Assembly: GCA_046328575.1 (NCBI GenBank)
Contig: JAXLWI010000050.1
Location: forward strand, 1 to 33,362
Direction: 5' to 3'
Length of the DNA stretch: 33,362 nucleotides
Source: JAGOBP01 sp046328575
GTDB lineage: Bacteria > Chloroflexota > Anaerolineae > Fen-1058
Of this stretch, positions 7,841 through 15,505 are shown in pieces; position 1 is the stretch's first letter; each line of letters begins with the position of its first letter. The translations under genes were made by a program, and so were the position numbers. Under the pieces are notes generated by a model. It searched no databases. It was not told the origin of the DNA and saw nothing but the letters and a program-made list of their open reading frames with translations.

Positions 7841-7876
7841 GCGGCTATTCTGACTACTAAATTCTGGATTCTATCG
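7824..7876. repeat. Heptamer-periodic inverted repeat, AGAATTC type
   Basis: Units AGGAATC, AGAATTC, AGAATAG, then GCGG, then CTATTCTGAC, TACTAAA, TTCTGGA, TTCTATC: period 7 with imperfect dyad symmetry. It overlaps the last six codons and stop of the esterase, and lies between convergent genes, where its hairpin may serve as a terminator. Confidence 0.65.
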
Positions 7877-7877
7877 T

Positions 7878-9347
7878 CTATCTTCCCGCCACCAGCGGCA
7901 CACTCTGCGTCCGATCGTAGTAATAGACCTTACGCCCCGGATACGCCGTCGCTAACTGCGCCGTGATATTCGGGCCGTAATCGATCGCAAAAATGATGTT
8001 GCCGCGCTCGACCTGCGGCGCGTTTTGCCACGCCAGGCTGGCGTAATCCGACCAGACACTCGCCCGCACCAGCACCAACGCATTGCGCAGGCGTGCCGCC
8101 GCGATGTAATCGACGTGCGCGCGCTGCGCGCGGTAACGATCGAACGCTTCCAGAAAACGCGGCTCGATGGTAAAGACCAGGCTATATGCGATCAGAATTG
8201 GCAACGCGATCTTGATGACACGCCTCGGCCACGGCGTCGCGCCGAACTTCATCAGTCCGCGGGCACCGAGCAACCACAAAAAGGGCAGACCTTCGGCATA
8301 ATAGCGCGGTCCATACAAGCTGCTTGCCCGCGCCCAATAGGCCAGATGCGCGGCGACGAGCAGCATCGGCAGCAACATCAGCGCCCAGTCGCGCCGATCG
8401 TGATCGGGCCACGCCAACCCCAGCGCGATCGGCACCCACGACAGCGCCAGGCCCAGCACCGTCGGCCAGCCGAACAGCGTCACACCGAGGTCGGGGAAGT
8501 CGTAACTGAAGTTGAGCAGTGCAAAATCCCACGTATGCCCGCTGGGGATCAGGCCGTAGCCTGGCCCAAAACCGACCTTGTCGTACGGCCACCATAACGT
8601 GTACGTGTTTGTCGTCGGTGATCCAGTTGCGATGAAGTTGTACACCGGCCAGATCACCATCACGCCGAGAGCGACTAACACCAGCGCACCATAAGTCCGC
8701 CAGTGATCGCGCGGATGATTGTAGAGATCGTGCAGCGTCACAACGATAAACGGCACCGCGATCACCACCGAGGTGTATGGCCGCGTGATCGTCGCCCAGC
8801 CGATCGCGAGACCGGCCAGCACCGCAAAGCGCATCGGATGGCGCTCTGCCACTCGCCGTGCGCGCACCCACCCCCACGCAAAGAAGATCAACTCCGCCAT
8901 CGCGGTGGTATGCGCCAACAGCGTGCCACTCAGCATAAACGCCATCGGCGAGATCGCCCCGAGCGCGGCGGCGAGCAAACCCGTATCATGATTGAACAGA
9001 TCGCGCCCCAGCAGATACACACCCAAGACCACCAACGCCGACGCGAGCGCGTTAATGATCCAGCCCCGATCGATCACCTCGCCGATCGCGAGCAGCAGCG
9101 GATATCCCGGCGGATACTTGCCGAATACGTGGCCGTTTTGGTGAACGATAAACGGAATGACAAAAGCTTCGGGGTGAACGGGCTCAGGCGCGGTGATGTG
9201 GCCGCTGGCAAAGACCTTGGCCTGAAACAAATTGGCCTGTTCGTCTTCCAGCTGCGGCATTCCGCCCTGCACGCCCCACGCCATCGCCGCGGCGAGGATA
9301 AACGCAGCCACACACAACACGAGGATCTGAAAAGACTGGCGACTCAT
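7878..9347 (-). CDS. GT-C type membrane glycosyltransferase (GT39/ArnT-like)
   Basis: 489 residues with a signal-anchor start (FQILVLCVAAFILAAAMAWGV) and about 11 hydrophobic segments. The first extracytoplasmic loop carries MPQLEDEQANLFQAKVF, the acidic DE signature of polyprenyl-phosphate-sugar-dependent GT-C enzymes, followed by VFGKYPPGYPLLLAIG, also typical of this group. It should transfer a sugar from a lipid carrier to an acceptor outside the membrane; donor and acceptor are unknown. It follows the DUF4129 gene by 9 nt but also has its own extended -10 box, which contains the stop codon of that gene. Family assignment is good, precise activity unknown. Confidence 0.8.
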   Translation of the reverse strand: MSRQSFQILVLCVAAFILAAAMAWGVQGGMPQLEDEQANLFQAKVFASGHITAPEPVHPEAFVIPFIVHQNGHVFGKYPPGYPLLLAIGEVIDRGWIINALASALVVLGVYLLGRDLFNHDTGLLAAALGAISPMAFMLSGTLLAHTTAMAELIFFAWGWVRARRVAERHPMRFAVLAGLAIGWATITRPYTSVVIAVPFIVVTLHDLYNHPRDHWRTYGALVLVALGVMVIWPVYNFIATGSPTTNTYTLWWPYDKVGFGPGYGLIPSGHTWDFALLNFSYDFPDLGVTLFGWPTVLGLALSWVPIALGLAWPDHDRRDWALMLLPMLLVAAHLAYWARASSLYGPRYYAEGLPFLWLLGARGLMKFGATPWPRRVIKIALPILIAYSLVFTIEPRFLEAFDRYRAQRAHVDYIAAARLRNALVLVRASVWSDYASLAWQNAPQVERGNIIFAIDYGPNITAQLATAYPGRKVYYYDRTQSVPLVAGR

Positions 9348-9355
9348 TACCGCCC

Positions 9356-9364
9356 ATTATACCA
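9356..9364 (-). promoter_or_regulatory. Extended -10 promoter overlapping the upstream stop codon
   Basis: Minus strand TGGTATAAT, with TATAAT at 9361-9356, eight bases before the glycosyltransferase ATG. The TAA inside the box is the stop codon of the DUF4129 gene (9359-9357). The mRNA would be leaderless or nearly so, giving a promoter inside an apparent operon. Confidence 0.5.
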
Positions 9365-10907
9365 ATGAGCGCCGCCGCAAAGCTCGTCGAATGTGCTCCC
9401 ACGCGCGCCGCACCACGTTCACGCGCTCGGCTGTGATAGTGTGTTGGCTGTAACGCGCTTCAACGAATTGCTCCGTTAACGCCGACACATCGCGCTCAAG
9501 TTCCGGCACCGTCGACGTGAGATCGTGCGCGTATTCGTGCGGCGTCTGGGCCGCTCCGCGTGGATAGCCGCGCTCGTGACCGCGTTGCAACAACGCTTGA
9601 TAATAGAACCGAATTTGATCGCGTGGCGACAGACGGCGGGCATTCACCCACCGATTGGCCTGCGCCCCCGATCGGCCGGCCGTGGCCGATCGGAGTTGAC
9701 GCCGCGCCTCCAACGTCGCCGTAATCTTCGCGCCTAATCCACCGAAGAATGCCCGCAGCCAGCGCCACCATCGCCCAAAGATCGACCAGCCCGGCAAACG
9801 CCGCAACACATTCTCAAATGCCGGATGTTGCCGCGCATATTGCAGCACAAGGTAGATGATCACCATCACGAACACTGCCCAGAAAATCAGCGATTGCGCG
9901 AAGTCAGACAGCGTCGGCGCGATCTGCGTGGCAGGCATATCGGGCGGAGTTGGTAGTTCCGGCAGGGGGCGAAGCGGGCGCGGCACTTGCGGGAACAGCC
10001 AGCCCAGCAAGGTCGAGAGCAATGCCGCAATCAGTAGAAACACAAACTGGATCACCGCGGCGATCAGCGACACCAGATAATTCAGCGTGCTCAGCAAGCC
10101 CAGCGAATACTGCGTGGGCAGCACAATCGCGATGATGAGCAGCCCCGCGATCAGCATCAAGCTGTAACTGATCCAGCGCGTGGTCAGGCCGCGCCCCATC
10201 GGAACCCGTTCCCATTGCCAGGCTGACCGCAACACCGCCAACCGTGTTTTGCTGAGTAAGATCAAGCCCAACACAAAGAAGATCAGCACGTGCACCACGG
10301 ACAACTGTGCCGCCGCGATCGATTGATCGGCGTTGCGCAGGCTCATGCGCTCCACCGCGCTGAGCAGCACCAACGTCACGCCGCTCAACAGGATCAGCGT
10401 GATCAACGCCTGCCGCGCGGCTTGCTGCGATCGATCGAGATCCAACATCAATTCGCGATCGAGTGCGGAATCGCCGCTTTCCAGATCGAGCAGGCAGCGC
10501 GTGAAGTACCAACCGAGCAGCCAGCACACGCCGACGACCAGACACAGCGCGAACAGCTCGATGTCGCTGCCGCCGTAAAACGAATCATATTTGAGCACGA
10601 AATCCGGTCCGCGGATCAAACCCAGCACCGAGCGAATCGCCAGGAAGACCAGCACGAGTTCAACGGCGCGCAGTACATACCACGGCGCGGGCAATCGCGC
10701 TTGAGCCACGCGCAAATAGCGCGTCGTCACTGCCACTTCAAGCGCGATGAAAAAAACAAGCGTCGGAATGTAACCGGCGTTCCAGCCCGGCACAAGCTGT
10801 TGGCCGAACTGCACCACCGCCACCGCGACGCACATCACCATCGCGCCGACGATCAACATATTCGTCAGCACCGTGATAGTGGTTGAAGGTTTGGCCGTCT
10901 CAGACAT
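9357..10907 (-). CDS. Polytopic membrane protein with C-terminal DUF4129 domain
   Basis: 516 residues. The first 360 contain about nine membrane segments interrupted by a Pro-rich stretch (VPRPLRPLPELPTPPDMP). A cytosolic C-terminal region from about 430 carries RDQIRFYYQALLQRG and TPHEYAHDLTSTVPEL, recognisable as DUF4129. DUF4129 proteins usually accompany MoxR ATPases, DUF58 proteins and transglutaminase-like proteins, exactly the context here (MoxR and DUF58 just upstream), although no transglutaminase domain is present in this protein. A role in envelope protein assembly or processing is inferred from context only. Spacing to the DUF58 gene is 53 nt, with a decayed palindrome between them. 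Confidence 0.8.
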   Translation of the reverse strand: MSETAKPSTTITVLTNMLIVGAMVMCVAVAVVQFGQQLVPGWNAGYIPTLVFFIALEVAVTTRYLRVAQARLPAPWYVLRAVELVLVFLAIRSVLGLIRGPDFVLKYDSFYGGSDIELFALCLVVGVCWLLGWYFTRCLLDLESGDSALDRELMLDLDRSQQAARQALITLILLSGVTLVLLSAVERMSLRNADQSIAAAQLSVVHVLIFFVLGLILLSKTRLAVLRSAWQWERVPMGRGLTTRWISYSLMLIAGLLIIAIVLPTQYSLGLLSTLNYLVSLIAAVIQFVFLLIAALLSTLLGWLFPQVPRPLRPLPELPTPPDMPATQIAPTLSDFAQSLIFWAVFVMVIIYLVLQYARQHPAFENVLRRLPGWSIFGRWWRWLRAFFGGLGAKITATLEARRQLRSATAGRSGAQANRWVNARRLSPRDQIRFYYQALLQRGHERGYPRGAAQTPHEYAHDLTSTVPELERDVSALTEQFVEARYSQHTITAERVNVVRRAWEHIRRALRRRSLV

Positions 10908-10923
10908 GCTCTGACTTCTTGCC

Positions 10924-10952
10924 CTCTTCCAACATAGGGCGAGGGGTTAAAG
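10924..10952. repeat. Probable decayed copy of the CCCTC palindromic element
   Basis: Minus strand: AACCCCTCGCCCTATGTTGG, then AAGAGGGC. It has the layout ACCCCTC-n-GAGGG of the element inserted in the radical SAM gene (19746-19807), but the arms are imperfect. It lies in the DUF58-DUF4129 gap. Confidence 0.35.
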
Positions 10953-10960
10953 TGAAGGCC

Positions 10961-12148
10961 TCAGCGTCGCCACACGTCCAGATCGCGTTCGCGCCGAAAT
11001 TCATACAACGGCACGTCAAACTGCTGCGCGTGTTGGCGAATCGTTCCCGCGTCCGGCACCAACCCCGTCAACACCAGCATCACGTCGAGGCCGGCGCGGC
11101 GCGCGCGAAACACCTGCTCAAATGTCGCCGCATCCAGCCCGCCCGTAATCACGATCACCGTCGTGCCCCAACTCAAGTGCGGCAACTCGCTTTGTAACAG
11201 CTGCAAGAGCGGCTGTGTTTTGATCGATCGCACGCGCGCCAGTACGTCCAGGATGCGGATCAAGTGGGCGCGGCCTTTGCGCGCCGACAAAGCGGGCGGG
11301 TGGCCCGCGGTGCCGATCGGGTCTTCGCCGTTCACGTACAATCCGACGGACTGTCGCTGTCCGACGATCCAATTCGCCAACGAGGCCGCGATCACAATCG
11401 AGAGTTCAGCGGCATCCAACCGCGTGCGATAGTCGTACTCATCCGAATTCAAATTCAAGAAGATCGCCGTTTCCAGGGCCATCGACGGCTCAAACTGCTT
11501 GACCTGCAAACGGCCCGTCGTCGCCGTCGCTTTCCAATCGACGCGGCGCAGCGAATCGCCCGCCACGTAATCGCGCTTACCGCGCACCCGCGTTGGATCT
11601 TCGAAAATAGGTTGCGTGTGCCGCAGCGTTCCCAACGGCGAACGCGATGGAACCTTGACGTGCGAGAGCGGCACAATGCGCGGATAAACGATCAAGTGAT
11701 CGGCGTCGCCGTGATGCTGAACATCGCCCGACAGCCCGATCAGATCGCCCGATCGCAGATGCAGCGGCCCGATCGCGTAATAGCCGCGTTTATCAGCATT
11801 CAGCGTGAACTCAAAGTGTGCACGCGCATACGGCCCTAACGTCAACACACGCTGAAACGAGTTGGGGACGATCAACTCGACGGGCAGACTTTCGACAATC
11901 TGCATCCAGACGACAGGCAGCCAGCCGGTGTTGACGAACTCCAGCTGCAGAGGCACTTTTTCTTGAAGGAACGCGCGCCGCGGAAACGTGCGTGTGAAAC
12001 GCACTGCGCTCAACGCCCGATGGCTCCACCATTGCCCAACGGCATACACGCCGACGAAGAGATATACCAACGTGAGCACAAAGTCTTCGCGCAGGGCAAT
12101 AGCGACGAAGGCGAGGAGCAGCAAGAGGAGGAAGAAGTTCTCGCCCAT
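10961..12148 (-). CDS. DUF58-domain membrane-anchored protein
   Basis: 395 residues. The N-terminus has two closely spaced membrane helices (FFLLLLLLAFVAIAL and TLVYLFVGVYAVGQW). A beta-rich middle part follows, then the DUF58 signature RDYVAGDSLRRVDWKATATTGRLQVKQF near residue 190, here quoted in its two halves RDYVAGDSLRRVDWK and GRLQVKQFEP, and a vWA-like C-terminal part. DUF58 proteins form a conserved pair with MoxR ATPases, whose gene lies 57 nt upstream. The start has no visible Shine-Dalgarno, but the hydrophobic N-terminus is typical. The gap upstream is entirely repeat DNA. Its cellular role is inferred from the MoxR association. Confidence 0.88.
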   Translation of the reverse strand: MGENFFLLLLLLAFVAIALREDFVLTLVYLFVGVYAVGQWWSHRALSAVRFTRTFPRRAFLQEKVPLQLEFVNTGWLPVVWMQIVESLPVELIVPNSFQRVLTLGPYARAHFEFTLNADKRGYYAIGPLHLRSGDLIGLSGDVQHHGDADHLIVYPRIVPLSHVKVPSRSPLGTLRHTQPIFEDPTRVRGKRDYVAGDSLRRVDWKATATTGRLQVKQFEPSMALETAIFLNLNSDEYDYRTRLDAAELSIVIAASLANWIVGQRQSVGLYVNGEDPIGTAGHPPALSARKGRAHLIRILDVLARVRSIKTQPLLQLLQSELPHLSWGTTVIVITGGLDAATFEQVFRARRAGLDVMLVLTGLVPDAGTIRQHAQQFDVPLYEFRRERDLDVWRR

Positions 12149-12156
12149 GGACCGCG

Positions 12157-12227
12157 TAATGAGTAACCAGTAACGAGTAAACCGCTCGTCGCGGCCAATT
12201 ACTCGCTACTCATTACTCGTCAAATTC
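12157..12227. repeat. Heptamer inverted repeat filling the MoxR-DUF58 gap
   Basis: Left arm TAATGAGTAACCAGTAACGA followed by GTAA; right arm TTACTCGCTACTCATTACTC followed by GTC; GC-rich turn between. Units on the minus strand are ACGAGTA, ATGAGTA, GCGAGTA. The last MoxR codons (Thr-Ser-Asn-Glu) and its TAG stop are read from the right arm. Confidence 0.75.
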
Positions 12228-13153
12228 AACGGCGTCCGCTCGATGATGTCTTTAACAATCGCCTTCGCCGAATAGCCGCGCAGTTCGGCTTCGGGCTTGA
12301 CGATGAGGCGATGCGGCAGCGTAACCGGCGCCAGATATTTGACGTCGTCGGGAATGACGTGATCGCGGCCACGCACGGCGGCCAACGCCTGTGCCGTCTT
12401 GAATAACGCCAGCGTTGCGCGCGGACTAGCGCCTAACGCCACATCGCCGTGCGTGCGCGTGGCCGTCACCAAAGCCACGATGTAATCGTGTAACGATTCG
12501 TCGACGTGTATGTCCCAAACTTGTCGTTGAAAAGCAAGTAATTGCGTTTCGTCCGTTACTTGTTGCAAAGTAGTGATCGGGTGTTCGCGCTGTAGATGCG
12601 GCAGCAGCCGCTTTTCCTCCGTCGCACTCGGATAGCCGATCGACAACCGCATCAAGAAGCGATCGATCTGCGCTTCGGGCAGCGGAAACGTGCCTTCATA
12701 TTCGATCGGGTTTTGGGTGGCCAGCACGAGAAACGGCCGTGGCAAAGCGCGGCTCACGCCATCCACCGTGACTTGCTGCTCTTGCATCGCTTCCAACAAT
12801 GCCGCTTGTGTGCGCGGCGTAGCGCGATTAATCTCATCGGCCAGCAGAATGTTGACGAAGATCGGGCCGGGGCGAAACTCAAACTGGCTGGTCTGTTGAT
12901 TGAAGACTGAGACACCGGTCACATCGTTGGGCAGCAGATCGGGGGTGCATTGCAACCGCTTGAATTGCCCGCCCAAGCTGACGGCGATCGATCGAGCCAG
13001 CATGGTTTTCCCGACGCCGGGCACATCTTCGATCAAAACGTGGCCTTCACACAACAACGCGACCATCAACAACTCGATCGATTCCCGCTTGCCGATGATC
13101 ACCTGTTCGACATTGTCGATGACGCGCGTGGCAAAGTCTTGGATGGGAGGCAT
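12206..13153 (-). CDS. MoxR-family AAA+ ATPase
   Basis: 315 residues. Walker A is EDVPGVGKTMLARS (about 42-55) and Walker B is ILLADEINRATPRTQAALLE (DE at 106-107). A sensor 1 Asn appears in VLATQNPIEYEGTFPLPEAQ, which is the MoxR hallmark, and an Arg-finger/lid region follows. MoxR ATPases act as chaperones for assembly of metal- or vWA-domain complexes. It heads the cluster MoxR-DUF58-DUF4129-GT. The frame begins with GTG at 13162, but AAGG at 8 nt before ATG 13153 favours the latter. The final four residues come from a heptamer repeat. Family identity is secure; client unknown. Confidence 0.92.
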   Translation of the reverse strand: MPPIQDFATRVIDNVEQVIIGKRESIELLMVALLCEGHVLIEDVPGVGKTMLARSIAVSLGGQFKRLQCTPDLLPNDVTGVSVFNQQTSQFEFRPGPIFVNILLADEINRATPRTQAALLEAMQEQQVTVDGVSRALPRPFLVLATQNPIEYEGTFPLPEAQIDRFLMRLSIGYPSATEEKRLLPHLQREHPITTLQQVTDETQLLAFQRQVWDIHVDESLHDYIVALVTATRTHGDVALGASPRATLALFKTAQALAAVRGRDHVIPDDVKYLAPVTLPHRLIVKPEAELRGYSAKAIVKDIIERTPLNLTSNE

Positions 13154-13182
13154 AGACGCCACCTTACGACGAGGTTATCAAG

Positions 13183-13191
13183 AGTATAGCA
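13183..13191 (-). promoter_or_regulatory. Extended -10 promoter of the MoxR cluster
   Basis: Minus strand TGCTATACT (hexamer TATACT at 13188-13183), about 30 nt before ATG 13153. No clear -35 element. Confidence 0.45.
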
Positions 13192-13210
13192 TAGACCTTA
13201 TCGAGAATCG

Positions 13211-13232
13211 GCGCATAGGCATCCCTATGCGC
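13211..13232 (-). terminator. Hairpin after the helicase gene, no U tract
   Basis: GCGCATAGG and CCTATGCGC form a perfect 9-bp stem with a 4-nt loop 11 nt past the helicase stop. No T-run follows on the minus strand, so it may only stabilise the 3' end. Confidence 0.45.
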
Positions 13233-13242
13233 GTGATCTGCA

Positions 13243-15078
13243 TTATTTTCCGGCGCGTTTGTGCGGCTTCTTCTTCGATCCCTTGTCCACTTTGGGTTCA
13301 GTCGTACGCTTGGCGTTACGCAAACGCTCAGCCGTGGCCCGCGCCGCAGCGATGTCGGTGTCGGTAGCGCGGCTCGAAGGACGTCGGGCGGCTTTGTCAC
13401 GGTGCGCCGTCTTATCACGCCGCGCCGATTTATCACGCTGGCCTGTGTCGCGCGGTGTCGCCAATCGGATGTTGGCCGCCTGGCCGCGCACCGTCGCACT
13501 GGCCATCGCCGTCAGCACTTGAGTTTGATACTCGGCAGGCACGCCTACCACTGAATGATAGTCGAAGATTTCAAGCGGGCCGATGTACTTGCCGGGCAGA
13601 TTCGATTCGTTCGCAATCGCGCCCACGAGGTCAGCCGGTCGCATGCCGACGTTGCGCCCGGCGTCGATGTACAGCATCACAACTTTGGAGCTATCGGGCA
13701 ATGGAAGATCGATCGGTTCCGGTTCAGGCGGAGGAGGCACATCGAGCGGTTTATTGCCGCGCGCCATACGCGCCGCCGCGGCCGCAATCTCCGCTAAGTC
13801 CTTGCCGCTTTCTTCGGCTAATTCCTCGACTAAAGTGAGATAGACGTCCAAGTCCTCATTTTCCAGTGTTTTCAACAAACGCGCTTTGAACAAGGCCGTG
13901 CGCCGCGCGGCCACATCGGCGTGACTGGGCACTTTCATGGCCGTCAGGCGCTGACCCGTGAACTGCTCGATCGCTTTGAGCAGACGCGTCTCGCGCGGCG
14001 TGACGAACAATATCGCTTTGCCGGTGCGCCCCGCGCGCGCCGTGCGACCGATGCGGTGCACGTACGATTCCGGATCATTGGGCATGTCGAAGTTGATCAC
14101 GTGGCCGATGTGTTCGATGTCCAAGCCGCGCGCAGCAACATCGGTGGCGACGACGATTTCGACTTGCTCTTCACGCAGACGGCGGATGACGCTTTCGCGC
14201 TGGGCCTGTGTCATATCGCCGTGCATCGCTTCGGCGGCATAACCACGCGCCTGAAGTTTGTCCGCCAGATCGGCCACACCCACTTTGGTGCTGGCAAAAA
14301 TCAGAATGGCTTCGCCTTCCTCGGCTTCGGTTTCCAGCAAGTGCGTCAGCGCGTCGACTTTTTGCTTCTCCAACACATGCACATAGCGCTGTTCGACGGT
14401 GGCGACAGTCAACGTTTTGCGCTTGATCTCGATGGAGGCCGGTTGGTCCAAATGCCGATCGGCAATGCGGCGCACCTCGCGCGGAATGGTGGCCGAGAAG
14501 AGCGCGGTCTGCCGATCGGCTGGGGTCTGCCCCAGAATCCATTCGACATCTTCGATGAAGCCCATGCGTAGCATCTCGTCGGCTTCGTCGATCACCACCA
14601 TCTTCACCGCCGCCAGATCGAGTGTGCCGCGCTTTAGATGATCGATGACGCGGCCGGGCGTGCCGACGACGATGTGCAATCCGCTGCGCAACCGATTGAT
14701 CTGCTTGCCGATCGCGTCACCGCCGTAGATGGGCAGTACACGCACACGACCTAGATATTTGGAATAAGTGTGAATGGCCTCGGCCACCTGGATGGCGAGT
14801 TCGCGGGTAGGCGTCAACACCAGCGCTTGCACAGCGTTGAGGCTCAGCTCAAGCCGATCGAGAATGGGCAGCGCGAAGGCCGCTGTTTTGCCCGTGCCAG
14901 TCTGCGCCTGACCGATCAGATCGCGACCTGCGAGCAAAAGCGGAATTGTTTGTTGTTGAATTGAGGTCGGCGCTTCGTAGCCCACCTCGACGAGGAGTTG
15001 AATCAACGGCTCGCTCAAGCCCAGTTGAGCGAACGTTTCGGCAAAGGCAGTTTGTTCAGTATTTAGCGTGGTTTCCAT
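13243..15078 (-). CDS. DEAD-box RNA helicase, DeaD/CsdA type
   Basis: 611 residues. The Q motif region is at about 18-42. Motif I is AQTGTGKT (58-65), motif Ia PTRELAIQ, Ib GTPGRVIDH, II DEAD (164-167), III SAT, V VATDVAARGLDIEHI and VI HRIGRTARAGRTG, so the helicase core is complete. Residues about 460-535 resemble the DbpA RNA-binding domain (VGMRPADLVGAIANE and the IFDYHSVVGVP segment). The C-terminal 75 residues are a disordered basic tail with repeated RDK units (QRDKSARRDKTAHRDKAARR). Such proteins assist ribosome assembly and mRNA turnover, especially in the cold. The ATG is only six bases after an extended -10 box, suggesting a leaderless mRNA. Confidence 0.93.
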   Translation of the reverse strand: METTLNTEQTAFAETFAQLGLSEPLIQLLVEVGYEAPTSIQQQTIPLLLAGRDLIGQAQTGTGKTAAFALPILDRLELSLNAVQALVLTPTRELAIQVAEAIHTYSKYLGRVRVLPIYGGDAIGKQINRLRSGLHIVVGTPGRVIDHLKRGTLDLAAVKMVVIDEADEMLRMGFIEDVEWILGQTPADRQTALFSATIPREVRRIADRHLDQPASIEIKRKTLTVATVEQRYVHVLEKQKVDALTHLLETEAEEGEAILIFASTKVGVADLADKLQARGYAAEAMHGDMTQAQRESVIRRLREEQVEIVVATDVAARGLDIEHIGHVINFDMPNDPESYVHRIGRTARAGRTGKAILFVTPRETRLLKAIEQFTGQRLTAMKVPSHADVAARRTALFKARLLKTLENEDLDVYLTLVEELAEESGKDLAEIAAAAARMARGNKPLDVPPPPEPEPIDLPLPDSSKVVMLYIDAGRNVGMRPADLVGAIANESNLPGKYIGPLEIFDYHSVVGVPAEYQTQVLTAMASATVRGQAANIRLATPRDTGQRDKSARRDKTAHRDKAARRPSSRATDTDIAAARATAERLRNAKRTTEPKVDKGSKKKPHKRAGK

Positions 15079-15084
15079 GCGGAC

Positions 15085-15093
15085 AGTATAACA
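15085..15093 (-). promoter_or_regulatory. Extended -10 promoter of the helicase gene (leaderless)
   Basis: Minus strand TGTTATACT, with TATACT at 15090-15085, followed by six bases and the ATG at 15078. The predicted start point coincides with the A of the ATG; no Shine-Dalgarno. Confidence 0.5.
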
Positions 15094-15111
15094 TGGATAA
15101 GTGACCTCAGA

Positions 15112-15384
15112 TCACTTGGGTATAAGATGGAGCGCCGTCTGAATCGCCTGCCATAGTTCCGGCATCTTCAAGATCACCAGCGCGATGAGGAGGATCACGA
15201 GCACGCGCAGCAGAACGCGAAACCACTTCGTCGGCGCGGAAGCGCGCAGATCGACGTGATCGTTATGAATGGTCGCTTCAAAGCGCACATTCGATTGCCG
15301 CGGCTTGGCGCGGCGCGGCGGTTTAGTTGTCGGCTTGGTTGGCCGTGGGTTTTCTACCGACTTCGACATCGCCTTCATCACCAT
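15112..15384 (-). CDS. Small basic single-pass membrane protein
   Basis: About 85-90 residues. A basic, Pro/Lys/Arg-rich cytosolic N-terminus (NPRPTKPTTKPPRRAKPRQS) is followed by a short polar stretch and one membrane helix (VLLRVLVILLIALVILKM) near the C-terminus. No family recognised. The frame opens at 15414, but that ATG is upstream of the predicted transcription start, so the start is one of the ATGs at 15384, 15378 or 15369; none has a clear Shine-Dalgarno. The promoter is unusually good (TTGATT, 16 nt, TATAAT) and carries a LexA-like palindrome in its spacer. If that is an SOS box, a damage-induced small membrane protein such as a division inhibitor is one possibility. This is a hypothesis only. 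Confidence 0.6.
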   Translation of the reverse strand: MVMKAMSKSVENPRPTKPTTKPPRRAKPRQSNVRFEATIHNDHVDLRASAPTKWFRVLLRVLVILLIALVILKMPELWQAIQTALHLIPK

Positions 15385-15402
15385 CGAGTAAGACGTCTTT
15401 AT

Positions 15403-15430
15403 ATTATAGAACATTTGTTCTTATAATCAA
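15403..15430 (-). promoter_or_regulatory. Promoter with LexA-like operator in the spacer
   Basis: Minus strand: -35 TTGATT (15430-15425), 16-nt spacer, -10 TATAAT (15408-15403). The perfect palindrome AGAACAAATGTTCT occupies 15421-15408. Its core GAAC-AAAT-GTTC fits the Gram-positive SOS box CGAAC-RNRY-GTTYC at all but the outermost positions. A bound repressor would block RNA polymerase. Confidence 0.55.
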
Positions 15431-15445
15431 GAGGCAATTTTGAAA

Positions 15446-15481
15446 CAAAAACCTCCGCTGGGGGATTATCCCAACGGAGGT
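15446..15481 (-). terminator. Intrinsic terminator of the decarboxylase operon
   Basis: Minus strand: ACCTCCGTTGGGATAATCCC, then CCAGCGGAGGT, then TTTTTGTTT. It is a long stem with one small bulge and a clear U tract, 24 nt after the beta-subunit stop. The clearest terminator on the minus strand. Confidence 0.85.
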
Positions 15482-15505
15482 CCGCACTTCACTTAGAACG
15501 ATTTG

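Noticed and set aside
8025..8597. Long plus-strand frames opposite the glycosyltransferase, helicase and fhs genes
   Set aside because: They mirror well-supported genes on the other strand, have Arg/His-rich compositions typical of antisense of GC-rich coding DNA, and lack recognisable domains.
13211..13232. Perfect hairpin after the helicase as a strong intrinsic terminator
   Set aside because: The stem is good but no U tract follows on the minus strand, so it is listed only as a hairpin of uncertain role.
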